64,000 nucleotides of DNA. Origin: Lysobacter changpingensis. Lineage in GTDB: Bacteria; Pseudomonadota; Gammaproteobacteria; Xanthomonadales; Xanthomonadaceae. The notes below the pieces were generated by a model, which worked only from the letters and a program-made list of their open reading frames with translations, did not search any database and was not told the DNA's origin. Shown piece by piece: positions 33,577-43,401 of the stretch. The position numbers were made by a program, and so were the translations under genes. The stretch lies in assembly GCF_017308985.1 (NCBI RefSeq), contig NZ_JADWPE010000003.1, forward strand, positions 1,240,001-1,304,000, read 5' to 3'. Numbering within the stretch: position 1 is the first letter of the stretch; each line of letters starts with the position of its first letter.

Positions 33577-35544
33577 ATGCGCTGGCGCGGGTCGCGAACG
33601 ACGGAACACGAAGCGGGCGCGAGCGCACGCGCCTGGCCGCATCGCCATCCGGTGATGACGGCGGTCGCGATCGTCGCCGCGCTCATCGCCATCCTCATCG
33701 CGATCTGGGACTGGAACTGGTTCAAGGGGCCGGTCGAACGCCAGGTGCAGGCGCGCACCGGCCGCGAGTTCCGCATCGGCGGCAACCTCGATGTCGACCT
33801 GGGCTGGACGCCGGTGGTGTCCGGCGAGAAGGTCACCTTCGGCAACGCACCGTGGTCGCGCGCGCCGGTGATGGCCTCGGCCGATCGCGCCGAAATCGGC
33901 ATCGCACTGTGGCCGCTGCTGCGCCGGCAGGTACTGCTGCCGCTGATCCGGCTGGAGAACCCGCGCCTGCTGCTGGAAACCAATCCGAAGGGCGGCGACG
34001 GCAACTGGGTGTTCGGCGAGAAAGGCGGCGAAAGCACGGTGCAGTTCCGGCGCGTCGACATCCAGCGCGGCTTCCTGCAGTTCCTCGACGCGCCCAAGCG
34101 CACCGACATCCGCGTCGGCGTGAGCAGCCAACGCTCGCATTCGCGCGATGCCGGCGCGCCGGTTTCGGTGATCGGCGGCGGGTTGTGGGAGAACAACCGT
34201 TTCGTTCTGCAGGGCAGCGCGGCCTCGCCGCTGCAACTGCGCGATCGCGATGCGCCGTATCGCATCGACGTGCGCGCGTCCGCCGGCGCGACGCACGCGC
34301 ATGCGCGCGGCACGCTGCTCGATCCGCTGCGCCTGCGCGGTTTCGACCTGCAGATGAAACTCTCTGGTCGCGATCTCGGCGACCTGTATCCGCTGCTCGG
34401 CTTGGCGATCCCGCACACGCCGCCCTACTCGCTCGATGGCCGCTTCAGCCGCGAAGGCGAGGTCTGGCATTACCGCGGATTCGACGGCCGCATCGGCGAC
34501 AGCGACATGCATGGCGACGCAAGCGTGGACACGTCCGGCCAGCGCCCGTACCTGCGCGCCGATCTCACCTCCCGCCGGCTCGATTTCGACGATCTCGCCG
34601 GCTTCGTCGGCGGCACCCCACAGACCGGCAGCGGCGAGACGGCGAACGCCGAACAGGCGCAGGACGCCGCCAAGAAGGACGCCAGCGCGCGCGTCCTCCC
34701 GCAGACGCCGTACGACCTGACCAAGCTGCGCGCGATGGATGCCGACGTGCGCCTGCGCGCGATGCGCATCAACGCGCCGGCCCTGCCGCTGGACGACATG
34801 GACGCGCACCTGCTGCTGGAAGGCGGTCTGCTCAGGCTCGATCCGCTCAACTTCGGCGTGGCCGACGGCGACATCCGCTCGCGCATCCGCATGGACGCGC
34901 GCACCGACACCATCCGCACGCGCGCCGACGCGAACCTCGCCGGACTCAACCTCGGCAAGCTGCTGCCGAAGGTCGGACTCGCGCAGAACGCGATCGGCAG
35001 GATCAGCGGGCAGGTCGGCATCGAGGGCACCGGCAATTCGATCGCGGCGATGCTCGGCAGCAGCGACGGCGACATCGCCGTCGGCATGGGCGCGGGCCGC
35101 ATCAGCAACCTGCTGATGGAACTGGCGGGGATAGACCTGGCCGAGATCATCAAGTTCAAGCTCGGCGGCGACAAGCAGATCCCGGTGCGCTGCGCGTTCG
35201 CCGACTTCGGCGTGGAGAACGGGCTGATGACCACGCGTTCGCTCGCGTTCGATACGACCGACACGATCCTCGTCGGCTCGGGCACGGTGAACCTGCGCGA
35301 GGAGACGCTCGACCTCACCATCCGCCCGCGCCCGAAGGACCGCAGCCTGCTCGCCTTCCGCACGCCGCTGAAGGTGGACGGCACGTTCAAGAAGCCGGGG
35401 CTGCATCCGGATCTCGCGCGCGTGGGCCTGCGCGGTGCGATCGCGCTGACCCTCGGCACGATCACGCCGCCCGCGGCGCTGCTGGCGACGCTGGAGCTGG
35501 GGCCGGGCGAGGATTCGGGGTGCGGGGGGAAGTACGCGAAGTGA
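33577..35544 (+). CDS. AsmA-family protein
   Basis: A 655-residue protein with one N-terminal transmembrane helix (VMTAVAIVAALIAILIAIWDWNW) and a long periplasmic part of the AsmA type: an N-terminal NLDVDLGWTPVVSGEKVTFGNAPW block resembling the chorein-like start of bridge-type lipid-transfer proteins, and a C-terminal AsmA_2 region (DTIRTRADANLAGLNLGKLLP, SLLAFRTPLKVDGTFKKPGLHPD). AsmA-like proteins help move phospholipids to the outer membrane. It ends in a nested hairpin shared with the convergent CBS gene. Confidence 0.9.
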   Translation: MRWRGSRTTEHEAGASARAWPHRHPVMTAVAIVAALIAILIAIWDWNWFKGPVERQVQARTGREFRIGGNLDVDLGWTPVVSGEKVTFGNAPWSRAPVMASADRAEIGIALWPLLRRQVLLPLIRLENPRLLLETNPKGGDGNWVFGEKGGESTVQFRRVDIQRGFLQFLDAPKRTDIRVGVSSQRSHSRDAGAPVSVIGGGLWENNRFVLQGSAASPLQLRDRDAPYRIDVRASAGATHAHARGTLLDPLRLRGFDLQMKLSGRDLGDLYPLLGLAIPHTPPYSLDGRFSREGEVWHYRGFDGRIGDSDMHGDASVDTSGQRPYLRADLTSRRLDFDDLAGFVGGTPQTGSGETANAEQAQDAAKKDASARVLPQTPYDLTKLRAMDADVRLRAMRINAPALPLDDMDAHLLLEGGLLRLDPLNFGVADGDIRSRIRMDARTDTIRTRADANLAGLNLGKLLPKVGLAQNAIGRISGQVGIEGTGNSIAAMLGSSDGDIAVGMGAGRISNLLMELAGIDLAEIIKFKLGGDKQIPVRCAFADFGVENGLMTTRSLAFDTTDTILVGSGTVNLREETLDLTIRPRPKDRSLLAFRTPLKVDGTFKKPGLHPDLARVGLRGAIALTLGTITPPAALLATLELGPGEDSGCGGKYAK

Positions 35545-35606
35545 TCAGGAACGGGACGTGAGGAACGAACTACGCGTTTCTCGTTCCGCCATCCCGTTCC
35601 TGGTCA
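35542..35606. terminator. Nested bidirectional hairpin between asmA-like and CBS genes
   Basis: Outer arms TGATCAGGAACGGGA (35542-35556) and TCCCGTTCCTGGTCA (35592-35606) enclose inner arms GAACGA/TCGTTC. The left arm includes the AsmA stop codon and the right arm includes the CBS stop codon, so both genes end inside the stem. It probably terminates both transcripts. Confidence 0.8.
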
Positions 35607-36032
35607 GCTGGCGATGTACCGCTGCAACTGGTCCAGTTCGAGTTGCTGGTCCTCGATGACCGCCTTCACCAGATCGCCGATCGACACCACGCCCAGCACC
35701 TGGCCGTTGTGCACGACGGGAAGATGGCGGATGCGGCGATCGGTGACGATCTGCATGCAGTGGTCGGTGGTGTCGTCCAGGCCGATGCTGATGACCTCGC
35801 TGGTCATGATCGTGCGCACCGGCGTGTCGGCGGAGGAGCGGCCCTGCAGCACGATCTTCCGTGCGTAGTCGCGTTCGGACAGGATGCCGACCAGTCGCCC
35901 GCCATCGATCACCAGCACCGCGCCGATGCGCTTCTCGGCCATGAGCCGGATCGCATCGATGACCGGCGCGTCGGGGCCGATCGCGAACACTTCGGGCGCT
36001 TTGGCTTCGAGCAGTTGCCGCACGGTGCGCAT
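35604..36032 (-). CDS. Two-CBS-domain protein
   Basis: A 142-residue protein made of a CBS pair (about residues 8-60 and 75-130): APVIDAIRLMAEKRIGAVLVIDGGRLVGILSERDYARK and TTDHCMQIVTDRRIRHLPVVHNGQVLGVVSIGDLVK. CBS pairs bind adenine nucleotides, SAM or similar ligands and regulate partners. The second domain's signature extends into a C-terminal helix (QQLELDQLQRY). No partner domain is fused. The ATG follows AAGGAGACGGCC, a good ribosome site. Confidence 0.9.
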   Translation of the reverse strand: MRTVRQLLEAKAPEVFAIGPDAPVIDAIRLMAEKRIGAVLVIDGGRLVGILSERDYARKIVLQGRSSADTPVRTIMTSEVISIGLDDTTDHCMQIVTDRRIRHLPVVHNGQVLGVVSIGDLVKAVIEDQQLELDQLQRYIAS

Positions 36033-36132
36033 GGCCGTCTCCTTCGCCGGGGGCTTGGGCCGAGCATACTCCAGCGTCCCGTCAACGCACGCGAAGGCGC
36101 GAAGGGACGCCATGTGATGATGATCGGGACGC

Positions 36133-37146
36133 TCAGTCCACCGCCGAACCGCGCAGGCGCTGCACGCGATCGCCTTCGTCCAGCGCATGCGCGCTGCGCG
36201 CCGGACGCGCGGGCTGCCAGCTGTCGACGAGGTAGAGCGGGCGCTGCTTGGCTTCGTCGTACAGGCGGCCGAGGTATTCGCCGATCACGCCCAGCGCGAT
36301 CAGCTGCACGCCGCCGAGGAACAGGATCACCGACATCATCGTTGGCCAGCCCGCCACCGGATCGCCCCAGAACAGCGCCTTCACGATGATCACCACACCG
36401 TAGAGGAAGGCCACCAGCGCGGTCAGCAGGCCCAGGTAGGTCGCCAGTCGCAGCGGTGCGGTCGAGAAACTCGTGATGCCTTCCAGCGCGAGGTTCCACA
36501 ATCGCCAGAAATTGAACTTGCTGCGGCCCGCGGCGCGCGGATCGCGGTGATAGGGAATCGCGATGCGGTTGTAACCGACCCAGCCGAACAGGCCCTTCAT
36601 GAAGCGATGCCGTTCGCGCAGCTGCTGCAATGCATGCAGCGCGCGCGGCGAGAGCAGGCGGAAGTCGCCGGTGTCGGCAGGGATAGGCGTTTTCGAAAGC
36701 ATGCCGATCACGCGATAGAACGCGTGGGCCGTCGCGCGCTTGAGCCAGCCTTCGCCTTCGCGTTCCAGGCGCGTGCCGTGCACGTCGTCGTAGCCTTCGC
36801 GCCACCGGTCGACGAACTGCGGGATCAGCTCCGGCGGATCCTGTCCGTCCGCGTCGAGGATCAGCGCCGCGCCTTCGTCGATGCGGTCCAGGCCCGCGGT
36901 CAGCGCGAGCTCCTTGCCGAAGTTGCGCGAAAGGCGCAGCAGCGCGACGCGCCGGTCGCCCGCGGCGAGCTGCTGCATCACCTGCCAGGTCGCGTCGCGG
37001 CTGCCGTCGTCGACGTACAGCACCTGGCCTTCGACGCCATCGCGCGCCAGCGCGTCGAGCACCGCCGCGATGCGCGGCTGGAGCGCCGGCAGGCTGTCGG
37101 CCTCGTTGAAGGCCGCGACGACGATGGTCAGGCGTTCTTGGTCCAT
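36133..37146 (-). CDS. Polyprenyl-phosphate glycosyltransferase, GT2 family
   Basis: A 337-residue membrane-anchored GT-A enzyme of the DPM1/GtrB/ArnC type. It has VVAAFNEADSLPAL, VLYVDDGSRDATW (DDGS), RLSRNFGKELALTAGLD and ILDADGQDPPELI (metal-binding DAD), with QDPPE typical of the group. Two C-terminal transmembrane helices (LATYLGLLTALVAFLYGVVIIV and MMSVILFLGGVQLIALGVIGEYLGRLY) follow. Such enzymes load a sugar onto undecaprenyl phosphate for transfer to LPS or protein in the periplasm. The sugar is unknown and no flippase gene adjoins. Confidence 0.9.
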   Translation of the reverse strand: MDQERLTIVVAAFNEADSLPALQPRIAAVLDALARDGVEGQVLYVDDGSRDATWQVMQQLAAGDRRVALLRLSRNFGKELALTAGLDRIDEGAALILDADGQDPPELIPQFVDRWREGYDDVHGTRLEREGEGWLKRATAHAFYRVIGMLSKTPIPADTGDFRLLSPRALHALQQLRERHRFMKGLFGWVGYNRIAIPYHRDPRAAGRSKFNFWRLWNLALEGITSFSTAPLRLATYLGLLTALVAFLYGVVIIVKALFWGDPVAGWPTMMSVILFLGGVQLIALGVIGEYLGRLYDEAKQRPLYLVDSWQPARPARSAHALDEGDRVQRLRGSAVD

Positions 37147-37171
37147 GGCGCGATGGTAGCCCTACGCGGCG

Positions 37172-37960
37172 TCATTCGATGCGCTGCAGGTACTGGGTGC
37201 CGCCCATGTACCGCATCTGCCGCTGGATCGCCTGCGAACGACGCTGCACGTACGGCCCGGGGCTGGCGATGCTGTAGCGGCGCGGGCTCGGCAGCACCGC
37301 GGCCATGCGCGCGGCCTGCGCGGCGGACAGCCCGCTGGCGTCCTTCCCGAAGAAGGTGCGTGCGGCGGCCTGCGCGCCGTACACGCCGTCGCCGAACTCG
37401 GCGATGTTCACGTACATCTCCACGATGCGCCGCTTCGGCCACATCGCCTCGATCAGCAGCGTGTACCAGGCCTCGATGCCCTTGCGAACCCAACTGCGCC
37501 CGCTCCACAGGAACAGGTTCTTCGCCGTCTGCTGGCTGATGGTGCTGCCGCCACGCACCTTGCGGCCACGCTCGTTGTTCTTGCGCGCGCGTTCGATGGC
37601 CTTGAGGTCGAAGCCGAAGTGTTCGGCGAAGTTCTGGTCTTCCGAGGCGATGACCGCCAGCGGCAGGTACGGCGAGATGTCGTCCAGGTCGCGCCACTCG
37701 TGGGCGATGCGGAACGACATGTCGCCCTCGCCCCACGCTTCCAGCTGGCGCGACACCATGAAGGCGCTGAAGGGCGGGTCCACGAAGCGCAGCGTCGCCA
37801 CCTGGATCACGCTGAGGAGCAGCGCGGCGAGCGGCAGCGCGACCAGCCAGCGAAGCCAGCGGCGACGACGGCGCGGGGGCGCCTGCACGGGTGGAGCGGC
37901 GGCGTTCAAGGCTTGCACGAGCGGTGCCCAATCCCCATGGTGGTTTCCATGCCTCTTCAC
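37172..37960 (-). CDS. mtgA: Monofunctional biosynthetic peptidoglycan transglycosylase
   Basis: A 262-residue GT51 enzyme that polymerises lipid II into glycan strands. A cytoplasmic basic stretch precedes one membrane helix ([19 protein letters not shown]). The GT51 motifs follow: [16 protein letters not shown] with the catalytic Glu, [49 protein letters not shown] and [15 protein letters not shown]. No transpeptidase domain is present, as expected for MtgA. It is divergent from hslO, with 50 bases between start codons. Confidence 0.93.
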   Translation of the reverse strand: MKRHGNHHGDWAPLVQALNAAAPPVQAPPRRRRRWLRWLVALPLAALLLSVIQVATLRFVDPPFSAFMVSRQLEAWGEGDMSFRIAHEWRDLDDISPYLPLAVIASEDQNFAEHFGFDLKAIERARKNNERGRKVRGGSTISQQTAKNLFLWSGRSWVRKGIEAWYTLLIEAMWPKRRIVEMYVNIAEFGDGVYGAQAAARTFFGKDASGLSAAQAARMAAVLPSPRRYSIASPGPYVQRRSQAIQRQMRYMGGTQYLQRIE

Positions 37961-38010
37961 ATGACCGCGCGCATTATTCCAACGACGCGCGCCAACCGCA
38001 CGAGTTCCGC

Positions 38011-38931
38011 ATGACCCAGACCGACACCGCGCCCGTTGGCGACCGCGACCAGTTGACCCGCTTCCTCATCGAAACCGCCGGCGTGCGCGGGGTGCGCGTG
38101 CACCTGGCCGACACCTGGACGCAGGTGCGCGAGCGCGCCGGGTATCCGCCGGCTGCCGCCGAACTGCTGGGCGAAGCGCTCGCCGCCGCCGCGCTGTTCA
38201 CCGGCCATGCCAAGGTCGACGGCCGCCTGTCGGTACAGCTGCGCGGCCACGGCGCGCTGCGCACGCTGTTCGCCGAATGCACCGCGGCCGGCACGCTGCG
38301 CGGCATCGCGCAGATCGACGAGGACGCCGGTGCCGTTTCGCGCGACCTGCGCGATCTCGGCGAGGGTGCGCTGCTGGCCATCACCATCGAGAACCCCTCG
38401 CTCGACGGTCGCGAACCCATGCGCTACCAGGGCCTGGTCGCGCTGGAGTCCGATTCGCTCGCCGGCGCGTTCGAGGATTACTTCCGCCAGTCCGAGCAGC
38501 TCCCCACGAGGCTGCTGCTGGTGGCCGACGAACGGCAGGCCGCCGGCCTGATGCTGCAGAAACTGCCGGGCGACCATGGCGACGACGACGGGTGGTCGCG
38601 CGTGGGCGCGCTATTCGACACGCTCACCACACGCGAACTGCTGGAATGGTCGGCGGAAGACCTGCTCACCCGGCTGTTCCACGAGGACGGGGTGCAGGTG
38701 CTGGGGCGCAAGCCGCTTCGCTTCGCCTGTTCCTGCTCGCGGGAACGGGTGGAGTCGATGCTCGTCTCCCTCGGCGAGGTCGAAGCCCGGGCCGCCGCCG
38801 AGGCGGCCGGTGGCGTCGCCCTGATCCGTTGCGAGTTTTGCGGACAGAGTTACCGTTTCGACGCAGAGGAAATCGCTAGCTTGTTCACCGTGGCGACGAC
38901 GGAAATGGCGGCACCCGACCGGGTGCAATGA
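38011..38931 (+). CDS. hslO: Redox-regulated chaperone Hsp33
   Basis: A 306-residue cytoplasmic holdase switched on by oxidation. The core has [25 protein letters not shown] and [15 protein letters not shown]; the C-terminal zinc centre is [10 protein letters not shown] (CxC) and CEFCGQSY (CxxC), which release zinc and form disulfides under oxidative stress. Length is typical. The ATG at 38011 gives the expected N-terminus ([20 protein letters not shown] follows). Confidence 0.95.
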   Translation: MTQTDTAPVGDRDQLTRFLIETAGVRGVRVHLADTWTQVRERAGYPPAAAELLGEALAAAALFTGHAKVDGRLSVQLRGHGALRTLFAECTAAGTLRGIAQIDEDAGAVSRDLRDLGEGALLAITIENPSLDGREPMRYQGLVALESDSLAGAFEDYFRQSEQLPTRLLLVADERQAAGLMLQKLPGDHGDDDGWSRVGALFDTLTTRELLEWSAEDLLTRLFHEDGVQVLGRKPLRFACSCSRERVESMLVSLGEVEARAAAEAAGGVALIRCEFCGQSYRFDAEEIASLFTVATTEMAAPDRVQ

Positions 38932-38955
38932 CCTGCCGGAGCGCCCCGGGGAATT

Positions 38956-38982
38956 GTTAAATAAACATAAACAGTCTATAGT
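38956..38982 (+). promoter_or_regulatory. AT-rich promoter region of the unknown exported protein gene
   Basis: GTTAAATAAACATAAACAG then TATAGT (38977-38982) stands out in GC-rich DNA and fits a sigma-70 -10 box. A GGAGAGGGGAAC purine-rich stretch follows near 38994. The start codon lies 54 bases downstream of the -10 box. Confidence 0.55.
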
Positions 38983-39036
38983 CGCGGTCCTCAGGAGAGG
39001 GGAACTCCGCCCGGTTTGGCCGGTCGTATCAAGACC

Positions 39037-39891
39037 ATGAACACGCGCCTGCTTCGACTGCCGTTGACCCTGATGCTCGCCCTCGGCGTGGCGGCGGGCG
39101 TGCACGCGCAGTCCAGGGCGACGGCGGAAACCACCTACCTCCCGGTCTGGAACCAGACCAGCGGCAAGCTCGAATACCTGCTCCAGCTCGAGCCCACCGG
39201 CACGCCGGTCGCCGGCGCCCGCTGGCGCGTGGGCAGCAACACGCTGGATGCGGCCTTCGGCCTGGAAGCCGGCGACACGCTCGGGCTGGTCTGCGATCGC
39301 AAGACCGGCCTGGCCGGCGCCATCGGGAACCTCGCCAACCACTGCATGCTGGCGACGCTGGACGACGATGAGCCGTCCGCCGCGCGCCAGGGCACGATCG
39401 GTGCCAGCCTGAGCCGCCCCGGCGGCAAGGTCGGCCTCGCGCTGGGCACCGGTCGCGACACCCTGCCAGCCTGGCTCAGCCCGAACGCGAAGTTCAGCAA
39501 GGTCGACCAGAACACGCTCACCGTCTACGGCCAGAAGAACATCGGCCGCGAGGCCACCGTTTCCATCGGCGGCACCTGGGCGCGCGCCAAGCTGATTCCG
39601 GCCGGCGAAATGCCCGCACTGGCCGACCGCTGGAACACCCGCAGCCTCACCGTCGGTGCAGGCCTGGGCAACTTCAGTGCGAACATCGTCGGCCGCGTGG
39701 TCGACACCCCCGGCGCGCCCGGGCAGTGGGAAGGCCTGGGCGTCGGCCTGACCTGGCGTACGCCGTGGAGCGGCCAGCTCACGGTCGGCGCGGAAAACGT
39801 CGTGACCCGCGGCAAGAACCCGTTCGCCCCGGAAAACGGCGAGAAGGACGAAGGCACCGTGCCCTACGTCCGCTACGAGCAGGATCTCTGA
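39037..39891 (+). CDS. Exported protein of unknown function, probably beta-rich
   Basis: A 284-residue protein with a clear signal peptide ending VHAQ. The mature part is rich in alternating hydrophobic/polar strands (KLEYLLQLEPTGTPVAGARWRVG, LTVGAGLGNFSANIVGRVVD, GLGVGLTWRTPWSGQLTVGAENVV) and ends VPYVRYEQDL, which would suit an outer-membrane beta-barrel although the last residue is Leu rather than Phe. I recall similar uncharacterised proteins in Xanthomonas next to hslO, but do not recognise a function. The ATG at 39037 fits the signal peptide better than the in-frame codon at 39016. It precedes the TonB receptor block. Confidence 0.75.
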   Translation: MNTRLLRLPLTLMLALGVAAGVHAQSRATAETTYLPVWNQTSGKLEYLLQLEPTGTPVAGARWRVGSNTLDAAFGLEAGDTLGLVCDRKTGLAGAIGNLANHCMLATLDDDEPSAARQGTIGASLSRPGGKVGLALGTGRDTLPAWLSPNAKFSKVDQNTLTVYGQKNIGREATVSIGGTWARAKLIPAGEMPALADRWNTRSLTVGAGLGNFSANIVGRVVDTPGAPGQWEGLGVGLTWRTPWSGQLTVGAENVVTRGKNPFAPENGEKDEGTVPYVRYEQDL

Positions 39892-40007
39892 CCTGCTTCT
39901 CCAGGGGCCGTGTCGGCGCCCCTGCCTGAACACCCGTTCATCTTCGTGATTCTCCCACCCGTGGGCAGATACGCCCGCGCATGGTTTTCACGTGCCTGGA
40001 ACGGCAC

Positions 40008-40074
40008 GTTAACGACACTTTTACTCTCGTGAAACTGTGGTTAGGATCGGACCCGGCCTTGCCGTTTTTGGCGT
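40008..40074 (+). promoter_or_regulatory. Promoter/leader module of TonB receptor gene 1
   Basis: GTTAAC at 40008, a -10-like TAGGAT at 40042-40047 and the leader hairpin CCTTGCCGTTTTTGGCGT at 40057-40074. The same three pieces at the same spacing precede the next two receptor genes. From the hairpin to the ATG is 65 bases, including a CCCATGGG palindrome and a GGAGAGAGAG ribosome site. Confidence 0.7.
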
Positions 40075-40139
40075 CCTTCTTGTCGCCTCCGGTTGAGTCC
40101 CATGGGTAAGTACCGACTTTCAGTTTCTTGGAGAGAGAG

Positions 40140-43130
40140 ATGACCTTGAAGACCACCCCGCTCCGCGACGCGATCACCTTCGCGCTCGCCGTGAGCACCA
40201 CCGCACTTGCGGGCATCGGCGCCGCCGTCGCCCAGGAAACGACGGGCGACCAGGGTGCCACCACCCTCGATCGCATCGAGGTGACCGGCTCGCGCATCCG
40301 CCAGGTCGACATCGAAACCGCCGCACCGGTGCTGCAGATCAGCCGCGACGACATCGAGAAGCAGGGCTTCTCGTCCGTCGCCGACATCCTGCAGAACATC
40401 ACCGCCGTCGGTTCGCCGGCCATCAGCCGTACCTCGCCGCTGTCCTCGGGCGAAGCGGTCGGCGGCCAGTACATCGACCTGCGCAACCTGGGTCCGAACC
40501 GCACGCTGATCCTCGTCAACGGCAAGCGCCTTGGCATCACCAACGACGGCCTGCAGGACATCGCGTCCATCCCGGCCTCGATGGTCGAGCGCATCGAAGT
40601 GCTGAAGGACGGCGCCTCGACGATCTACGGCTCCGACGCCATCGCCGGCGTGGTGAACATCATCACGCGCAAGAACTTCGAAGGCGCCGAAGCCAACGCC
40701 TACTACGGCCAGTACGGCCAGGGCGACGGCACTCGCCAGGTCTACGACTTCCTGCTTGGCTTCACCGGCGACCGCGGTTCGGTCACCGCCGGTGTCGAGT
40801 ACTCGAAGGAAGATCCGGTGTGGGCGCGCGACCGCTGGTTCTCGCGCGATCGCTTCCCGACCGGCGAGAAGAGCGCGCCGCGTCCGGGTGGCACGTCGGG
40901 CATCAGCCAGTACGGCCGTTTCACCTACTGGACCGGCGAACTGGATGAGGACGACAACCCGGTCTTCTCCGGCCCGCTGACGCTCAACCGCGGCACGCCT
41001 GGCCTGGATCCGCGCGATTTCGCCAGCTACCGCGATTTCAGCGCGGCAACCGACAACTCGAACCCGAACCGCGCTTCGACGGTGTACAGCGGCGTCGAGC
41101 GCAAGTCGGCGTTCTTGAACGGCATCTTCAACATTACCGACAACATCTCGTTCGAAACGGACGTGCTGTACACGGATCGCGACTCGTTCGCGCAGAACGC
41201 CGGCTATCCGTTCCAGAGCGCCGCGTTCGAACGGACTGCGGCGGTGGGCCCGGACTTCCTCTCCGGCGGCCTGGACATCAACAGCTACTTCAACCCGCTG
41301 GGCAACCAGGCCACCGGCGCGCTGCCCGATGGCGTTCCCGCGCAGTCGATCGACTTCATCCGTCGTGGCTGGGAAGTGCCGCGTGAGGTCCGCAACAGCC
41401 TCACCACCTGGCGCTTCAGCGGCGCGTTCAACGGCTCCTTCGAGCTGGGCGACAACCGCTTCTGGGATTGGGATGCGGGCTACCTGTACAACCAGAACAA
41501 GGGCGTGCAGATCAGCACCGGCAACCTGAACACCGCGGCCGTGGCCCTGGCCACGGGCCCGTCGTTCCTCAACGACCAGGGCGTCGTGCAGTGCGGTACG
41601 CCGGACGCGCCGATTCCGCTGGGCTTCGGTCCGGGCGCGTGCACGCCGTGGAATCCGCTGGTGCCGGAAGGCTACGCCGCGCCGAACGGCCTGGGCGATC
41701 CCAACGTGCAGGCCTTCCTGTACCTGCCGGGCCAGGCGCTGTCGGAAACCGAGACCAAGGTGTACTACGCCAACATCTCCGGCTCGCTCTTCACCCTGCC
41801 GGGTGGCGACCTGGGCGTGGCGGTGGGCGTGGAGCATCGCAAGGAAGACGGCTTCTTCTCGCCCGACGCACTGGCGCAGACCGGCATCTCCACCGACCTG
41901 GCCGCGGGCCCGACCGGTGGCGGCTACTCGCTGGATGAAATCTACGGCGAGTTGAGCATCCCGCTGCTGGCCGACATGCCCTTCGCCCAGGAACTGAGCT
42001 TCAACCTGGCGACGCGCTATTCGGACTACGACACTTTCGGCGACACCACCAACAGCAAGTTCGGCTTCAAGTGGAAGCCGCTCGAGCAGCTGCTGGTGCG
42101 CGGCACCTGGGCCGAGGGCTTCCGCGCCCCCACCGTGGCCGACCTGTTCGGCGGTGTCTCGCAGAGCTTCGAGTTCTACACCGACCCCTGCGACACGCTG
42201 TTCGGCAACGCCGCCGGCAACGCCCGTTGCGCGGCCGACGTGCCGGCCGGCTTCCGCCAGAAGGCCCAGGCGGGCCAGCTCGCCCCGGGACCGGGTACGC
42301 AGACGCCGATCCCGTTCCTGTCGGGTTCGAATCCGGAGCTGACCCCGGAAACCTCGGAGTCCAAGACGCTCGGCCTGGTGTGGAGCCCGACCTTTGCCGA
42401 AGGCCTGAACCTGTCGCTGGACTGGTGGACCATCAAGATCGAGAACACGATCGTCGCCGACGATCCGTCCTCGATGCTCGACGACTGCTACCTGCGCGGC
42501 ATCGAATCGCGTTGCGCGGGGCCGAACACGTTCACGCGTGATCCGGTCACCGGCGACGTGATCGCCCTGTCGTTCGGCGGTCGCAACGCGGGTTACCAGG
42601 AAACCGAAGGCTTCGACTTCGACCTGACCTACACCCTGCAGACCGACTGGGGCCGCTTCGGCCTGTCCTGGCTCAACACCTACGTCAGCAAGAACGAGCT
42701 GAAGCAGGACAACCTGGACACCCCGCCGCTGCAGCTCAACGGCACGACGAACTTCGGTGCGAACTTCCGCCTGCGTTCGAACGCCAGCCTCAACTGGGAC
42801 AACGGTCCGTGGGGCGCGACCTGGGGCGTGCGCTACTACTCGGGCCTGCGTGAGGAATGCTTCTTCGACGAGCGCTGCTCGCTGCCGGACTACACCGCTC
42901 CGGAGTTCCAGGGCGAGACCGTGCCGATGAACGAAGTCGGTTCGAACACGTTCCACGACGTCCAGGTCCGCTGGAACGCCCCGTGGAACGCCACCGTCGC
43001 CATCGGTGCGAACAACGTGTTCGAGCACTACTCGGCCCCGATGTACAGCCAGCCGAACTCGGGCTACTCGTACTACGGCGGTTTCGACATCGGTCGCTTC
43101 GTGTACCTGAAGTACCAGCAGCGCTTCTGA
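40140..43130 (+). CDS. TonB-dependent receptor 1
   Basis: A 996-residue outer-membrane receptor. A signal peptide ends near AAVAQE; the plug begins after TLDRIEVTGSRI (TonB-box-like) and contains the plug motifs SVADILQNI, RNLGPNRTLILVNGKRL and VERIEVLKDGASTIYGSDAIAGVVNIITRK. A 22-strand barrel follows (FRAPTVADLFGG, DLSLDWWTIKIENTI-type strand) and ends with a strand closing in Phe (YQQRF). Substrate import would use TonB-ExbBD energy. It is more divergent from receptors 2 and 3 than they are from each other. No Fur-type site is visible. I chose the ATG at 40140, directly after GGAGAGAGAG. Confidence 0.93.
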   Translation: MTLKTTPLRDAITFALAVSTTALAGIGAAVAQETTGDQGATTLDRIEVTGSRIRQVDIETAAPVLQISRDDIEKQGFSSVADILQNITAVGSPAISRTSPLSSGEAVGGQYIDLRNLGPNRTLILVNGKRLGITNDGLQDIASIPASMVERIEVLKDGASTIYGSDAIAGVVNIITRKNFEGAEANAYYGQYGQGDGTRQVYDFLLGFTGDRGSVTAGVEYSKEDPVWARDRWFSRDRFPTGEKSAPRPGGTSGISQYGRFTYWTGELDEDDNPVFSGPLTLNRGTPGLDPRDFASYRDFSAATDNSNPNRASTVYSGVERKSAFLNGIFNITDNISFETDVLYTDRDSFAQNAGYPFQSAAFERTAAVGPDFLSGGLDINSYFNPLGNQATGALPDGVPAQSIDFIRRGWEVPREVRNSLTTWRFSGAFNGSFELGDNRFWDWDAGYLYNQNKGVQISTGNLNTAAVALATGPSFLNDQGVVQCGTPDAPIPLGFGPGACTPWNPLVPEGYAAPNGLGDPNVQAFLYLPGQALSETETKVYYANISGSLFTLPGGDLGVAVGVEHRKEDGFFSPDALAQTGISTDLAAGPTGGGYSLDEIYGELSIPLLADMPFAQELSFNLATRYSDYDTFGDTTNSKFGFKWKPLEQLLVRGTWAEGFRAPTVADLFGGVSQSFEFYTDPCDTLFGNAAGNARCAADVPAGFRQKAQAGQLAPGPGTQTPIPFLSGSNPELTPETSESKTLGLVWSPTFAEGLNLSLDWWTIKIENTIVADDPSSMLDDCYLRGIESRCAGPNTFTRDPVTGDVIALSFGGRNAGYQETEGFDFDLTYTLQTDWGRFGLSWLNTYVSKNELKQDNLDTPPLQLNGTTNFGANFRLRSNASLNWDNGPWGATWGVRYYSGLREECFFDERCSLPDYTAPEFQGETVPMNEVGSNTFHDVQVRWNAPWNATVAIGANNVFEHYSAPMYSQPNSGYSYYGGFDIGRFVYLKYQQRF

Positions 43131-43151
43131 TCCATCGCGCTGCGATTTGCG

Positions 43152-43182
43152 GGCGGCCCCTCCGGGGGCCGCCTTTTTTTTT
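43152..43182 (+). terminator. Terminator of TonB receptor gene 1
   Basis: GGCGGCCCC-TCC-GGGGGCCGCC followed by nine T residues: a strong intrinsic terminator 21 bases beyond the stop codon. It separates receptor gene 1 from gene 2, so the receptors are transcribed separately. Confidence 0.94.
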
Positions 43183-43274
43183 GCTCCCGCGAATGCCGCG
43201 TCGAAGCAGCGCCGGCACCTCTGGAGGGCCCATACCGCAGCGCAGCATGGGTCGTCACGAACCGATAACCGGTC

Positions 43275-43341
43275 GTTAACGTCTATTTCACTTTTCTCAC
43301 GGTGCGGTTACGATCGGGTTAAGCCTTGCCGTATTTGGCGT
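43275..43341 (+). promoter_or_regulatory. Promoter/leader module of TonB receptor gene 2
   Basis: GTTAAC at 43275, -10-like TACGAT at 43309-43314, hairpin CCTTGCCGTATTTGGCGT at 43324-43341: the same layout as in front of receptor gene 1. The hairpin ends 60 bases before the ATG; CCCATGGG and CGGAGAGAGAG follow as in the first leader. Confidence 0.7.
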
Positions 43342-43401
43342 CTCATTTGACTCCGCCGGCCGGGCCCCATGGGAAGTACCCACGAGTTTCCGGAGAGAGA
43401 G